From positions 12,949,608-13,013,607 of the forward strand of contig NC_088299.1 in the NCBI RefSeq assembly GCF_032854445.1: DNA of 64,000 bases, read 5' to 3'. The position numbers were made by a program, and so were the translations under genes. The notes below the pieces were generated by a model, which ran no database searches, was not told where the DNA came from, and was given only the letters and a program-made list of their open reading frames with translations. Positions 1 through 10,431 of the stretch are shown in pieces. Position 1 is the stretch's first letter. The number at the start of each line of letters is the position of its first letter. The DNA is from Liolophura sinensis. Lineage: Eukaryota; Mollusca; Polyplacophora; Chitonida; Chitonidae.

Positions 1-840
1 GCGTTTGGAGAAAAATCGTCCGATTCCTCAATATGGTTCTCACCCCTCCTGGAATCACAGTTTTTGGATATAGAAAGAGCACATGGTATCCAAAAATATG
101 GAAGGGCTTTTTTTCTTTGTTTTGTTAAGACTGTTAACATATTTACAATATAAATATGTAATCTCAATTTGTTTGTCTATCAGATCCTTTAAGGACTGGC
201 GTATGAAATCCACTTCCTCTAAGTTTATATATTCTCGAGATGTGTATATTTTTGCATCGCCCCATTTTCCTGTAGAAGCAGTAACATTTTTTGATTCATG
301 ACTTTGATTTCAAAAGACAAGGGAAAGTGAGAGTGAGCATCATAGAATAAATTACAGAATTCATGTATCTCGAATTCCGTCAACATTTGTAAACCACCAA
401 AGGTTGAGATCAGACAGTCTATGACGCTTACTCCCATGCGAGTAGTCTTCCCTACTCCCCTATCTTACCAATCCTACCGTTACAGATATTCATACTGTTA
501 AATTTTCACAACTTTAGTAACAATACACACATATAGAGTGTGTCCAGCGCTAGCATCACGAAGAGCGTGAATTGACCACTCTGTTTTCACGCTGCCATAG
601 TTCCTGGATTATTGTCTCAAAACGTGAAAATCTGGTAAAAAATGGAAAATGAATACTTAAAGGAATACTGTCAATAATTTCTGTATTTGTGCCCCCAGAT
701 TGTTTAAAAAGTTCATACTGATAGTATTTGGGCCCTTTTAACCATACACGGCCCGTGGGTAGTCGTTTTGCGGCAGCCGGCGAAGAAGACCGCTTGGCTG
801 AATATGCATATTGTAAATTTCAAAGCGAGGCTGCCGAGTC

Positions 841-852
841 GGTGACGTCACC
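841..852. promoter_or_regulatory. CRE palindrome upstream of THAP exon, copy A
   Basis: GGTGACGTCACC is a perfect palindrome containing the full CREB/ATF site TGACGTCA. It lies about 140 bp before the THAP exon and is conserved at 16475-16486 in copy B. The motif is seen directly; promoter function is inferred. Confidence 0.4.
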
Positions 853-1779
853 GTAAGAAGGTGCTGGCTCGATACGTGCATAAATCATAGTAGAAAGCTG
901 TAAACATGTGACAAAGAAAGCATTCATTTTGACCCGAATTTGCTGTTGCTTGACAAATTCTTGAGAAATAGTCATGCCTTACGGAGGCTTACGGATGCAG
1001 TAGTCAGCTGGTCAAGGGAGGTGGAATTTCTTTCTTTGCCTTCCAAAAGACCCTGCCAACAGGAAAATCTGGCTTCATTACTGTAAGAGGAAATTTGATC
1101 TCAAGTACCACCGCAAATTTTGCAGCAGGCATTTCTCCAAATGCATGTTTGATCGAGACCCAGAGAAGTTGGCGAGCTTGGGGTATGAAAATGCACGAAA
1201 GTCCTTTGTCTCTGGCATCAAAACAACAACAACAACAACCTGTTCGTCCTTTCAACACACCCCACAGAAGCTTTCACAAAGCGTAATCGGAAGAGGGTAA
1301 GCGTCAAAATTTCTTGAATATTGTGATAAAAAGAGGATTTTCCCCAGTTAATTCTTTTAACAATAACAAATGTTAAAAACGGAAAGGCTGAAAGCAAATA
1401 TTGTGTATATAATATACATGCGTATTGTATGTAGCCAATCCAATTACCAATTGAAATGTTATTTCTAATATCTAAGAATTCTGCGGCTTGTCTGGTAAGC
1501 TATATGCATTTTAGAATGAAGCTTTAGTCTAGAGCAGTATAACTGCAGCTGGAAATATTAAACTATTAAAAGTTAGTTACATCACGGAATATAAAATTCG
1601 TTTTATAGAGAAACAATAGTTCTCAGACTCCCTGGGTGAGGCCCGTTTATTTCCACCTATTACCTTACTGCTGTCATGTAAGGGGGATACTTTTTAATGC
1701 AGTTCAACATGAATTAGTAAGTATTAGTTCATAATTATTATCATTTTTATATATAATGTATTTAAACACTTTTTTCACC

Positions 1780-1896
1780 ATGTGGACAGTAGATGAACTC
1801 ATGGAGGAATTTGAAAAAGACTAGGAGAATGCTGATTCTGAGACATCTGAAGAGAACTGCCCTTTACCTTCAGAAGCTGACAGCTTTCAAATCTAA
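1780..1896 (+). pseudogene. Acidic 38-codon ORF with premature stop, copy A
   Basis: The reading frame starts MWTVDELMEEFEKD and then meets TAG at 1822-1824, where copy B (17416-17532) reads GAG. It continues as an acidic Glu/Asp/Ser-rich peptide to TAA at 1894-1896. It lies in the intron of the THAP gene. A possible acceptor CAG precedes it, but its phase does not fit the THAP exon, so it could be an exon of another isoform or chance. Confidence 0.25.
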
Positions 1897-2127
1897 GAGG
1901 TGACTGTCTTTCATGACTTGTATAAATTAGATGTAAAGCTTATTTTTACTACTTGGCCAAATACTTGAATAAATGTCAAACTCTCTGAACATTTCAGTAA
2001 ATTACAAGTACACGTATTATTTAAGTTTATTTTTTCCTCTTGACTAATTTTGTATCTTGATCGGCCTGCACTAAATTCTACCAAAACTGTATCTCACATG
2101 AATAGCTGCAAAAATTTAAAACAAATA

Positions 2128-2152
2128 TACTATCCAAAAAAAGAAACGCATA
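2128..2152 (+). repeat. Tc1 left terminal inverted repeat
   Basis: The 25 bp repeat matches the reverse complement of 3995-4019 without a mismatch. It starts TACTATCC, has a run of seven A, then GAAACGCATA. It is the expected binding and cleavage site for the transposase. Confidence 0.9.
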
Positions 2153-2441
2153 GGTGTTTTGTTTTATTTTAAAATGAAATAAATACATTTTGTCTTTATT
2201 TCATGAGCAAAATGTGTTTTAATATTGTTAATAGTCACAGTTAGCACACATTTTATTCCTCAAAACATTTCTTGGTTGAAAATGTTGAGTTTGGAGGCCG
2301 TTTTTGGAAGAAGTAAAAAATAGAGCACCACACTGCATCACGTGCAGTCTTACATGGAAAGCATGCAGTGTGTGACTATAAAACCGCAACTTCGGGCCGG
2401 AAATCGGCGTCTTTCAAGTGGTGTTTTCAAGCTGATTCAAC

Positions 2442-3395
2442 ATGCCACGTCTTGACACTGTAACAAGAAATATTGCCATTGGAAGACTTCAAGCTGGAGA
2501 GTCCCAATCGTCCATTTCTAAGCGTCTACACGTCACCCAGAGCACGATTTCACGGCTTGCTGCCCGCTGCAACAATACTGGGACAGCAAATGACCGTCGG
2601 CGTTCAGGTCGACCACGTGTCACTACAGCAGCCCAAGATCGCTACATAAGGGTCCTCCATTTGCGTGAGCGTTGTGCTACAGCTGAAAGCACAGCAGCCA
2701 GCATACCGGGACTGAGGAGGATATCAGGTCAGACAGTGCGGAACAGGCTGAGGGAACATGGACTGAGAGCCAGGAGGCCCTATGTTGGGATCGTGCTGCG
2801 TCCTCACCATCGCGCCAATCGCCTCCGATGGTGTAACAACGTGACTGCATGGAATCTACGCAACTGGCGACGCATTTGGTTCTGTGATGAGTCCAGATTC
2901 CTATTGCAGAGACGTGATGGTAAAAACCGGGTTTACAGACGTGCTCACGAACGTTATGCCCCTAACTGCGTACGCCAAGTGGACAGATTTGGTGGAGGGA
3001 GTGTGATGATGTGGGCAGCAATATCGTATACTGGTCGTACAAATCTTGTCCAGGTTCAGGGAAATCTTACGGCCGTACGGTACCGAGACACCATCCTGCA
3101 GCCAGACCTCTTACCTGTCATTGACGTTCAGCGGGAGTTGTTCCAGCAGGACAACGCCAGACCGCACACGGCACGTGTCACAAGGGACTTCCTCGCCGAA
3201 AACAATGTAAATGTGCTACCCTGGCCGTCCCGTTCCCCGGATCTTAACCCAATTGAGCATCTGTGGGATGAACTTGATCGACGTCTACGCCAACGTCAAC
3301 CTCAACCCCAAACGCTTAACGAGCAAGTTGCATGTTTGCAGGAGGAGTGGCAGAACATTCCTCAGGCCTCTATCCAGCGTCACCGGCCCGGATAG
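2442..3395 (+). CDS. Tc1-family transposase, C-terminus replaced by SINE
   Basis: The 317-codon ORF encodes a cut-and-paste DDE transposase. The N-terminal 60 residues form a helix-turn-helix for TIR binding, followed by a GRPR hook (RRSGRPRV) and a second HTH segment. The catalytic triad is visible as the Asp in FCDESRF, the Asp in QQDNARPHTA and the Glu in DLNPIEHLWD. The last two are 34 residues apart, which defines DD34E Tc1 rather than mariner DD34D. The frame is open with no stop or frameshift. The native C-terminal codons after IQR are interrupted by a SINE at 3382, so the protein ends a few residues later at a stop in the SINE. The displaced native tail (about 20 codons) is readable after the SINE at about 3754-3823. 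The lost part lies outside the catalytic core, so activity is possible but unproven. Confidence 0.93.
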   Translation: MPRLDTVTRNIAIGRLQAGESQSSISKRLHVTQSTISRLAARCNNTGTANDRRRSGRPRVTTAAQDRYIRVLHLRERCATAESTAASIPGLRRISGQTVRNRLREHGLRARRPYVGIVLRPHHRANRLRWCNNVTAWNLRNWRRIWFCDESRFLLQRRDGKNRVYRRAHERYAPNCVRQVDRFGGGSVMMWAAISYTGRTNLVQVQGNLTAVRYRDTILQPDLLPVIDVQRELFQQDNARPHTARVTRDFLAENNVNVLPWPSRSPDLNPIEHLWDELDRRLRQRQPQPQTLNEQVACLQEEWQNIPQASIQRHRPG

Positions 3396-3741
3396 CACAG
3401 TTGGTAGAGCGTCCGCTTCGGGACCGGTAGATCCAGGATCAATCCTTGATCGAGTCACACCTAAGACTTTAAAAGAGGAAGTTGTGACTTCCTCGCTTGG
3501 CGTTCAGCATGAAGGGGATAGTGCAACGACTGGTTGACCCGTATCAGTATAATGGCTCGGGCGGGGCGGCTTACTTGCCTTCGGTAAGTCGTCTCAGTGA
3601 AGCAGCACTAAATAAAAGAGCGGTGGAAATCCGTCCTGCAACAAGGAGGCACATTACACGTACATGCACCCTAATGATTCCTTCGTCGTCATATGACTGA
3701 AAAATTGTTGAGTACGACGTTAAACCCCAAGCACTCACTCA
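3382..3741 (+). mobile_element. tRNA-derived SINE, V/RUDI type, nested in Tc1
   Basis: The element begins with a tRNA-like head: A box TAGCACAGTTGGTAGAGCG and a degenerate B box GGATCAATCCT. The body is shared with copies at 56021-56200 and, reversed, at 31588-31920, 57178-57490 and 61584-61923. It ends in CACTCACTCACTC. The 14 bp CTCTATCCAGCGTC flanks both ends (3368-3381 and 3742-3755); some of its first bases may belong to the tail. This is a clear target-site duplication that splits the transposase ORF. The family is probably RUDI, a molluscan V-SINE; the name is inferred from memory. Confidence 0.9.
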
Positions 3742-3994
3742 CTCTATCCAGCGTCTCATCCAGTCCATGACAAGGCGTGTCAGAACTGTTATTCTTGCCC
3801 GTGGTGGTCACAACAGATACTGACATTCCACTCAAGTGGGAGACTCATTGTGAGTGTCTTACCTCAAGTTGATGGCCTTGTTGTCTAGATATGGACCCTT
3901 CCTTAATCTGTGTAAAAAAATATTTGCAGAATAGCAATTCTTATTTAGTTATGCATAATTGAAAAGACTGCATCACCTCCGCAAAAAACCGGGT

Positions 3995-4019
3995 TATGCG
4001 TTTCTTTTTTTGGATAGTA
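3995..4019 (-). repeat. Tc1 right terminal inverted repeat
   Basis: It is an exact inverted match to 2128-2152, followed by the TA target duplicate at 4020-4021. Confidence 0.9.
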
Positions 4020-4736
4020 TACATATTGGAAATAACAATTTGAATTGTTTACCTATTTCTTCTAGGACACTGAGGATTCAAGTAAAGCCGCAAGTGCGAA
4101 TTGTCGGGATCCAGTGTGATTTATTGAAAGGCACACCGGTTGCAAAGCCACCTTTAAGAGATTGTGTACTTCTTAGAATTTCATGTTGATGATTGTTCTA
4201 TATATTGCGTTCACTCTTATCTTGTGTATACAAATTCGCATGTTTCCTTATTTATCAACACCAGAAAATCAGGGCATTGCTGATTTTAGTGATTTTACTT
4301 CTTACACGTAAGCCTCGAGAAAAAAGCTTTTGTTATTACATATGTTGCAGTTTGATGCAATTTTTGTATAGCAAATCAAGTTATATACTTTGCATGATAA
4401 ATAAATTTGTTGTATTTTGTATAATTGATTATGCATGTATCAGAAGTAAGTCTCGTGATAATATTTGCCTCATTCTCCATGTTTTTTTATTTTTCTTTTC
4501 TGATACAAACGTTGGTAACTAGATGTAAATCTTGAAATGCAAATAAACTGCACCGAAGTCAGATTGTTAGTCTACATTGATACAACCAAGTGTGACTGAA
4601 TAATTTTACCTGCAGCTCCGACATTAAATCATGCTGGCTTCAATTCATTTCTAGGTGTTTGTTTTCTTGTCTAGTACACGTATTTACATGTGACACATAC
4701 GTAACGGTATTAAATTCGAAATTAAATCCATGCCAC

Positions 4737-4967
4737 TTATTTGTGTGGTGGATCATTGTCAACGGGGGGTCCATAGTCTTCCAAAAACTCATAAGTGGAT
4801 GTCATTATGACATGTCTGTTCGTACAGTTGACAATGAAGTCTTCGTGCTCGGAGATGCAAGCTAGGTCTAGCTGCTCTTCGTCTATCATTTCTATAGTCC
4901 TCTGTTGTGTCTTCAACAGAGGCACTCTACATTAGTTGGCATAAGGACACAGTTCTCACAATCACAC
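4737..4967 (-). pseudogene. P2X7 C-terminal-domain-like exon, copy A (frameshifted)
   Basis: On the - strand a TTATTTTCAG acceptor at 4968-4970 opens an exon reading CDCENCVLMPTNVECLC. After a one-base shift near 4909-4922 it continues as TQQRTIEMIDEEQLDLACI, SEHEDFIVNCTNRHVIMTST and YEFLEDYGPP to a TAA at 4737-4739. The order C-x-C-x2-C-x2-MPT-x2-EC-x-C, then C-I-x-E-H-x2-F-x3-C, is characteristic of the cysteine-rich intracellular 'ballast' domain of P2X7 receptors. That domain also occurs in many invertebrate proteins without the channel. The shift is present in both block copies, so it is either a real lesion or a consensus error made twice. No upstream exon was identified; there is no sign of a P2X channel domain in the window. 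Confidence 0.7.
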
Positions 4968-5536
4968 CTGAAAATAACAAAATAGATTTGATGTTGAGAG
5001 AGGACCATATATGGGCGGTAGATTCCTTGATATGGTGAGAAAGTTAATTCTAAGTCTCAGCTGACGTAAAATATTTGTTCTTGTAAAATATGCATCTTGA
5101 TAAATTTTGACCTGCAAATTGTTGACTCAATTTGACGTGAATCTAAAAAGACTGAATCTTTTTATTTAATCGTGATATTCGAGGCCGTGGATTTAGGGAA
5201 CTGTATCCGCTTGAGGCAGCGGACAATCCGGCGACGAGGTGATAGATAACATGAGAAGGACTAGGAAGATAAACAACACTGGGAATATTTTGAGAGCTAC
5301 GGCTTATAATAACCAGAAATTACAGCATGCTTACTACAGAACAATCTGCACAGCATGTGTAAATTATGGACGTTAACGAAACCTAGTTTTGGATTTATGA
5401 TGCCGTGATTCAGAGGTCTGTATTAACACCCATTTTATTTTGACAATGTTTTCACCGCCGTGTCTGTGTGAGCAAAGCATGTGTTGGCACGAGTAAAATC
5501 GCTAATGCTGGGATGGCCGCGATAGCAATGAAATTT

Positions 5537-5624
5537 ACTTATTTATTTGATTGGCGATTTAAACCATACTCAAGAATATTTTATTTATACTACGGCGACC
5601 ACCATTACAGTGCTAGGAAATCGC
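5537..5624 (-). mobile_element. Meta-type SINE 3' fragment, copy A
   Basis: This is the reversed tail (TTATTTATTTGATTGG) and 3' end (TACTCAAGAATATTT...TACGGCG) of the abundant SINE whose best copies are at 45102-45383 and 57536-57801. It is truncated after about 90 bp. The same fragment is at 19282-19369. Confidence 0.75.
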
Positions 5625-5950
5625 AAAATAGCAAGGAATTAACTGACATAAAATGTTGTTACCAGCTCATGTTGTCGGTCCGTAAATCTTTTGGTTTCTG
5701 ACAGCTGTCGCCGTGGTCAGACTCGCTGTCAGATGAATGAGGGGAGCGGTTTACTGGGCTGATTTCATGGGTTCCACGCGCTGAATCGGTTCGTATAGAA
5801 TCATACATGCACGGGTCGAAAAGTGCATACACACTGGAATTTCCAGTATGTCTGTTTAACAGTTTGACATGATTTTATTTTGGTATGTCTCGTCAAAGCT
5901 TTGATATGATATAAGTGAACAGTGTTGTTCATTATGGCCAGTTCTTACAG

Positions 5951-6059
5951 TGACGTCAGCGGGATCACGTGATGGGCACCTCATTAACTCGGCTCTAGCT
6001 GACAGCTAACTGTCGGGAGAGGCGATTGTCGCCGCCGGAAGTGTGCGAGGCGGTAAACA
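5951..6059. promoter_or_regulatory. Promoter-like motif cluster, copy A
   Basis: Four strong sites lie within 110 bp of locally CpG-rich sequence: CRE TGACGTCA (5951-5958), E-box CACGTG (5966-5971), ETS site CCGGAAGT (6035-6042) and forkhead GTAAACA (6053-6059). This density in AT-rich surroundings suggests a promoter or enhancer. No gene start was identified beside it, so direction and target are unknown. Copy B keeps all but the CRE. Confidence 0.4.
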
Positions 6060-6417
6060 AACATGCAGACTCGTTATAATGAGGGCTTATGGGGTAATTA
6101 TTAAATAAATACTGATGATCATAAGATGTTGACAGTATTCCTTGAGCCCTAATTGTTGATTGAACACGTTATTTAATACTGAGAGAAAACGATATTAACT
6201 AATTTTTGTTGGGTATCATTTTAGGATATACTAACGATATGGACACCAGGTTCATGTTTTGGCTTCATTTACGCTTTCAATGGTATAAGACCATTGTCCA
6301 TGCATATTTACTATATTTGGAAAACTTATGAAATATACAGCTTGACAAAATATAAACAAAACTGTTACTCGTGTTAAGCACTAAAAATGTCAGTCAACGA
6401 TAGACTTGGTTGATTAC

Positions 6418-6624
6418 CTGATTGGTGTTTTACGCCGTACTCAAGGATATTTCACTTATACGACAGCATCATGGTAAGAGGAAATCGGGCAGGGCCGGAG
6501 GGATACAAACTACCATCCGCAGGTTGTTGCTAGAAATTCTCACGTGCCGCCAGGTAGGAAGCCAGCATTAGCCCCAGTTGAACCCACAGCGACGGCATTG
6601 GTGGGAGGCTTCTGGGTTATTGCC
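6418..6624 (-). mobile_element. Meta-type SINE, partial, copy A
   Basis: It holds the reversed 3' end (GATTGGTGTTTTACGCCGTA), central domain (CCATCCGCAGGTTGTTGC) and part of the tRNA-related head of the Meta-type SINE. The extreme 5' end is lost. It corresponds to 20165-20373. Confidence 0.85.
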
Positions 6625-6629
6625 AACCT

Positions 6630-8470
6630 CGATGATAAAAATACACCTGATTTCATGTGTCAGCTGGATTGTAAGCGGCGCATGTTACCTCTTGCCCACG
6701 TGGCACAAAGTAAATGTAATGAAGATTACGCTGAATTTATGGCTGCAAATGTTTGATTTTTTTCTTCCATTTACAGAAATATGATGCATAAATGAACATA
6801 ATACTTCGAAATAGTTTACCACATTCTATGTAGAAATCATGTATACGGAAATAATGTTACTCCATGTGATCATAGTATAATTATTATGGACTTCCTCCTG
6901 GAAGAGGCCTTACACTGGTGAAATCCACTTTTCGCGTGACTGATGTCTCTTATAAAACAAACGTATGAAACACAACACAGTTGTTCTCCTTGTTGTATTG
7001 TAACTTAAACGTTCCTCTGTTCATTTGCATGAACAAACTTTACACCACACGACTACGCCGCAGTGGGGCGATTTCCCTTCTAGTTGCTAGGGGTCATTTG
7101 CCCTCTGTGAATGATAAATCAGTAAAAATATGCCCTAGTATTCAAGAACTACACGGTTTTCTTACTGCTTATGATGTTTTTTCTTGTAGAATAGATTCCC
7201 CACTTGGCGCTGAATAAGCGAAGAATACCGCCAGAGACACATTGATAGTAGATTAACACTGAAAGTGGCCAAACACTCTTCATTACAATGTGATGACTGA
7301 TTATTTTGCCGAGTGTGGAAAAGGGGCATTCGTTGTTGAGGGACTTCCTTTCAAGTTCAGTCCCAATTATTCAGAAGTTTCTCTGTTATTTAGGCAAACA
7401 ACTTATTACTAAACTGTTAGATCTGTTTGGTATGTAGCTGTTGCGCGCGTCTGACCACCTGTGCTTTATTCTGTGACCATTGATGTATACCCACGTTTTT
7501 GACGGTGCATTGTATGCATGAACTCCCTGAAAATTCGGCTCATTTGAACACTTTATTCAGGATCTTTGTCAACTACGAATAACGACATAATTCATTGCGG
7601 ATGAGGGGTTGTAATGAATAGACAGAAATGACTCAAATGGGACAATTGTTGAGAAATCGATCTGATCTCTTGATTACCCCCACGCAGCATTGTCCTTATC
7701 CATTGTGTAGTCAATCTGGATACTCAAGGAAATACCGTCCGTTAAACAGTATTAATTGTTCCATGATGTACAGAAGATAGAATTTTAGCACAGCTACTTG
7801 GTTTATTCACTCAGTTGTTATGAAAAACAATATATATATTTAATCAGTGTTTATATGTAGTCGAGATTGCGTTAGCAAATATTGGAAATGGACATAGGTT
7901 ATTTTAATTTACACCAAGAATTACACATAGGACGGTATATTACTAGGTATCTGTATTTCCTCATGTTCGTTTACCACTTGACCCTTATCTGCAACCCGGA
8001 TGTCGTCCTTTTTACAGTGTAGTAGTGAAAGTCCAACAAACGCACAAGCGTTGAGTGTAACACCGTCTTATTATATTATGTTTTTTGTGCATTGTCTTTT
8101 TAACGTTTTAGGTTGAATAATGTGCGGATATTACTTAATCTGTTTTGTCATGTGGGAGTATATTATATATATATCACATTTTTGTGTACGACACTGACTA
8201 AATGTTCCTGCAGCTGCCTGGTACGGTAGAGGTGAATAGTAGGTAGACAGTAATTAATAATTTACCACAACATCCACGAGACGTATATTTTTTTGCGGAT
8301 GCGATAAGCTGTAAATATTGGTCAAGGTGACACAGTTAACTAATGAAGACAACTGACAAATTTTCCCACCAAATATGAATCCTGTTTTGTGTCGGACGCA
8401 TAGGCATTAAGGATTTTCGGTGCCTGGCGTTCTGTCGTGACAAGCAAACCGAATTGACTTGGACGTCTTT
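6630..8470. other. Non-coding or unassigned sequence, copy A
   Basis: This is AT-rich sequence with no recognisable protein domain, SINE or repeat block. Short ORFs exist but show no splice-site support. It is matched throughout by 20380-22215. Confidence 0.5.
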
Positions 8471-8472
8471 AC

Positions 8473-8627
8473 CTTTGCCGTGAACCGTTTTTCTGATGAG
8501 TGACATCTTAGGAAGTTAAGATTTGATTGTTCAAACAAATGTTCTATAGGGACTAGCTGTCCTTCCATCATTTCGCAGTCCACGTAAACGATGTACACGT
8601 CTTGACGAGAGAGAAGTTTTGAGCGAA
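8473..8627 (-). CDS. Candidate internal exon, unidentified
   Basis: On the - strand a TACTTTGTGTCCAG acceptor (8628-8630) and a GTAAAG donor (8467-8472) bound 155 nt that are open in one frame: two bases plus 51 codons, including SRQDVYIVYVDCEMMEGQ and IEHLFEQSNLNFLRC. No family is recognised. In copy B (about 22215-22371) one extra A near the 3' end shifts the frame. It could belong with the P2X7-C-like exon downstream, but the intron phases do not match, and it may be chance. Confidence 0.22.
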
Positions 8628-8849
8628 CTGGACACAAAGTACACCCCAGTTGTGACCAATGATTAAAAACCGCTAGTATTTAGTATTTCGTTCAGTTATC
8701 TCCCAAAATAACTGTGTAAATGACACACTTTGGTGTGAATTTACTGAAGACGAAAACTTTTCTTGGATTTCATCCACCAGTCTTATACTTTGACACAAGT
8801 ATGCTACCTCAATTTTCCTTGCTGGCAGGTCTGATGCACAGTAAATATG

Positions 8850-8992
8850 TACCTCTCCGCCGAACGTGGGAAGGTCTTCACTTAACCTGCGGATGGTGCT
8901 GCCCGGTTTCCTCCCACCATAATGCTGGTCGCCTTATAAGTGAAGTGCTCCAATCAAAAACACCAATCAAATAAATAAATAAATAAATAAGT
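8850..8992 (+). mobile_element. Meta-type SINE 3' half, copy A
   Basis: CTCTCCGCCGAACGTGGGAA, ACCTGCGGATGGTG, the CCTCCCACCATAATGCTGG block and an (AAAT)n tail identify the 3' half of the Meta-type SINE on the + strand. The counterpart is at 22600-22738. Confidence 0.85.
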
Positions 8993-9379
8993 AAATATAT
9001 ATTGTTAAAGTCTCAAATAGAAAGCATTGTACTATGTATAGTCTTGCGTCTTCCCAACGTCATTGAAAGCTGTTGACAGCTTCTAGGTGAATCAATCCGT
9101 CTGAATTAATTTCATACTTGACCTATTTTTTAGTTCTTTCATTGATTATGTTAAATGTTGTTTTGAAACTCGGTTTTGTGATTGTTGACCTAGAATGTCA
9201 ATTTTGTTGAGAGCTGGAATACAAATTTCGGTTTTGACGCCTGGAATTGGATCAATATGAAAAGCATGTCACTTACACGACGATAAATTAATGAGAGGAG
9301 TAACCGTAGTTTCCCATGCAAATCACTACAAGTCTGTCAAACTGTCTCACCTAACACGGGAGGCAAAATTAGCCCGAGC

Positions 9380-10030
9380 TGGATTCGAGCCTGCAGGGGT
9401 CCTCCTAGCGATGTGAATGTAAATCAAGCATCTCAACCCGAGCTTCCTTTGCCACTGCATGATTTCGGTAAAGATCCAATTTAAATCCGGAGTGGAGTGC
9501 CTTACCTTTAACCACCGAGTAACGCAATTTGTTTGAGAGTGTATCACACACTCTTGAGACTAGAGAGTGGGCCACTGTAACTAAGCAGATAACACGAGTA
9601 ACTCATCCTCCAAAAGAAAAAAAGTCCGAACTTTCTCTTACATCATTTTATCCCACTTTCTCTGTAACCTGCATAAGTACCAGATTATGTAAATATGTAT
9701 GTAAATTGCAGCGGCAAAAAGTGTCAGATAAAGCGGGTGGCCAGGAAGAATTTACCACACGACTTGATTGACAGCGGTCTGTTCTGCTCACTATGCCATT
9801 ACCAAGAGGAAACGTCCGCTGTCCCTGGAAGCCGTCCAATGCCGGAGAGCCTCTTCGTCTGGAGCCGTATTTAGGGAGAGACAGGGACGTGGAGAGGAAG
9901 GGTCGTTCACCTCGCAGAGATCAGCGCTACTGATTTCACTACCCAAAGGGGAGTTTGTTTTTAGTCTACAAACTCGGAGAGAAAAGGGAGACCTTCTTGT
10001 GTGCGCAGGTCCGAATTATTGGTGATAATT
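9380..10030 (+). repeat. Macro-repeat blocks A-B, copy A
   Basis: Block A (GGAGTGGAGTGCCTTACCTT, then ACTAGAGAGTGGGCC) and block B (TCTGTTCTGCTCACTATGCC, CCAATGCCGGAGAGCC, GATCAGCG) of the degenerate 2 kb unit are present. They show that the repeat family extends outside the main array at 28-63 kb. No coding capacity is evident. Confidence 0.8.
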
Positions 10031-10431
10031 TGTCAATTGTCTTTATAACTAACTGTGTCACCTTGAGCAATATTTACAGCTTTTTGCATCCGGCATTGCA
10101 TTAAATGGCTGTAATGAAGGTGGCGGTGAATTATTAATGGTTGTCTACCTATAATTTACCATGCCCATGCAAAGCAGCTGCACGAACAGTTTAGCCCATC
10201 TCAGAGAAAACAGGAAACGAGATAAACAATTCATTTTACTCCCACGTGCCAAAACATATAGGCAAAGCAAGAAAGTGGTATCAACACATTATTCATCCTA
10301 AAATCGAAAAGACAAAGAAACTGCGTGGAAAAATCAATACTTAATCAATATTGAAAAGGTGTTGAAATCAAAGTGTGTGCGTTTCTTTGGACTTGCTTAC
10401 TACGTTGTAAGGAACACGAGATCCCATTGCA

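Larger units (their letters stand above)
2128..4019 (+). mobile_element. Tc1/mariner (Tc1 family, DD34E) transposon
   Basis: The ends are perfect 25 bp inverted repeats beginning TACTATCC (2128-2152 and 3995-4019), flanked by TA at 2126-2127 and 4020-4021. The homologous site in copy B (about 17758-17765) reads ACAAATACATATTGG with no insert, so the empty site fixes the ends exactly and the target as TA. The 1892 bp length includes a 360 bp SINE nested in the transposase gene; the original element was about 1.5 kb, typical for Tc1. It sits in the THAP intron, 46 bp before the next exon. Perfect TIRs and a long open transposase suggest recent arrival. Confidence 0.95.
995..4189 (+). pseudogene. 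THAP-domain gene, copy A (damaged; exons 995-1296 and 4066-4189)
   Basis: This is the counterpart of the THAP gene at 16629-17930. THAP domains are C2CH zinc-finger DNA-binding modules found in transcription regulators and domesticated transposases. The exon at 995-1296 encodes most of the THAP domain (tryptophan-centred core, FCSRHF C-x2-H motif) and ends at a GTAAGC donor. The exon at 4066-4189 follows a TTCTTCTAG acceptor and encodes a tail with VRIVGIQCDLL. Copy A differs from copy B in three harmful ways: the acceptor before 995 reads CGG instead of CAG, one base is missing in the AAAAGACC stretch after codon 17, which shifts the frame, and an in-frame TAG has appeared in the small acidic ORF inside the intron. 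The intron has grown from 878 to 2769 bp through the Tc1 insertion. The upstream first exon, with the first zinc cysteine, was not found. Consensus errors could mimic the one-base deletion. Confidence 0.6.
1..10431 (+). repeat. Duplicated block, copy A
   Basis: This stretch recurs at 15638-24180 in the same orientation. Once the 1.9 kb Tc1 insertion is subtracted, both copies are about 8543 bp, and they differ only by scattered substitutions and many one-base homopolymer indels. Copy A starts at or before the window edge and its last base abuts the run of Ns, so its right limit is an assembly boundary and not a biological one. It contains a THAP gene copy, a P2X7-C-like exon, SINEs and one block of the macro-repeat. 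It may be a haplotig or a true tandem duplication; the N junction favours the first, and divergent coding lesions do not exclude the second. Confidence 0.95.

Noticed and set aside
225-437. Short - strand frames at the left edge and their copies at 15692-15998
   Set aside because: The two copies are open in different frames because of a T-run length difference, and no domain is visible.
4193-4522. 109-codon frame present in both block copies (also 17934-18263)
   Set aside because: It lies in the presumed 3' UTR of the THAP gene, is AT-driven and hydrophobic; its conservation only reflects the near identity of the copies.
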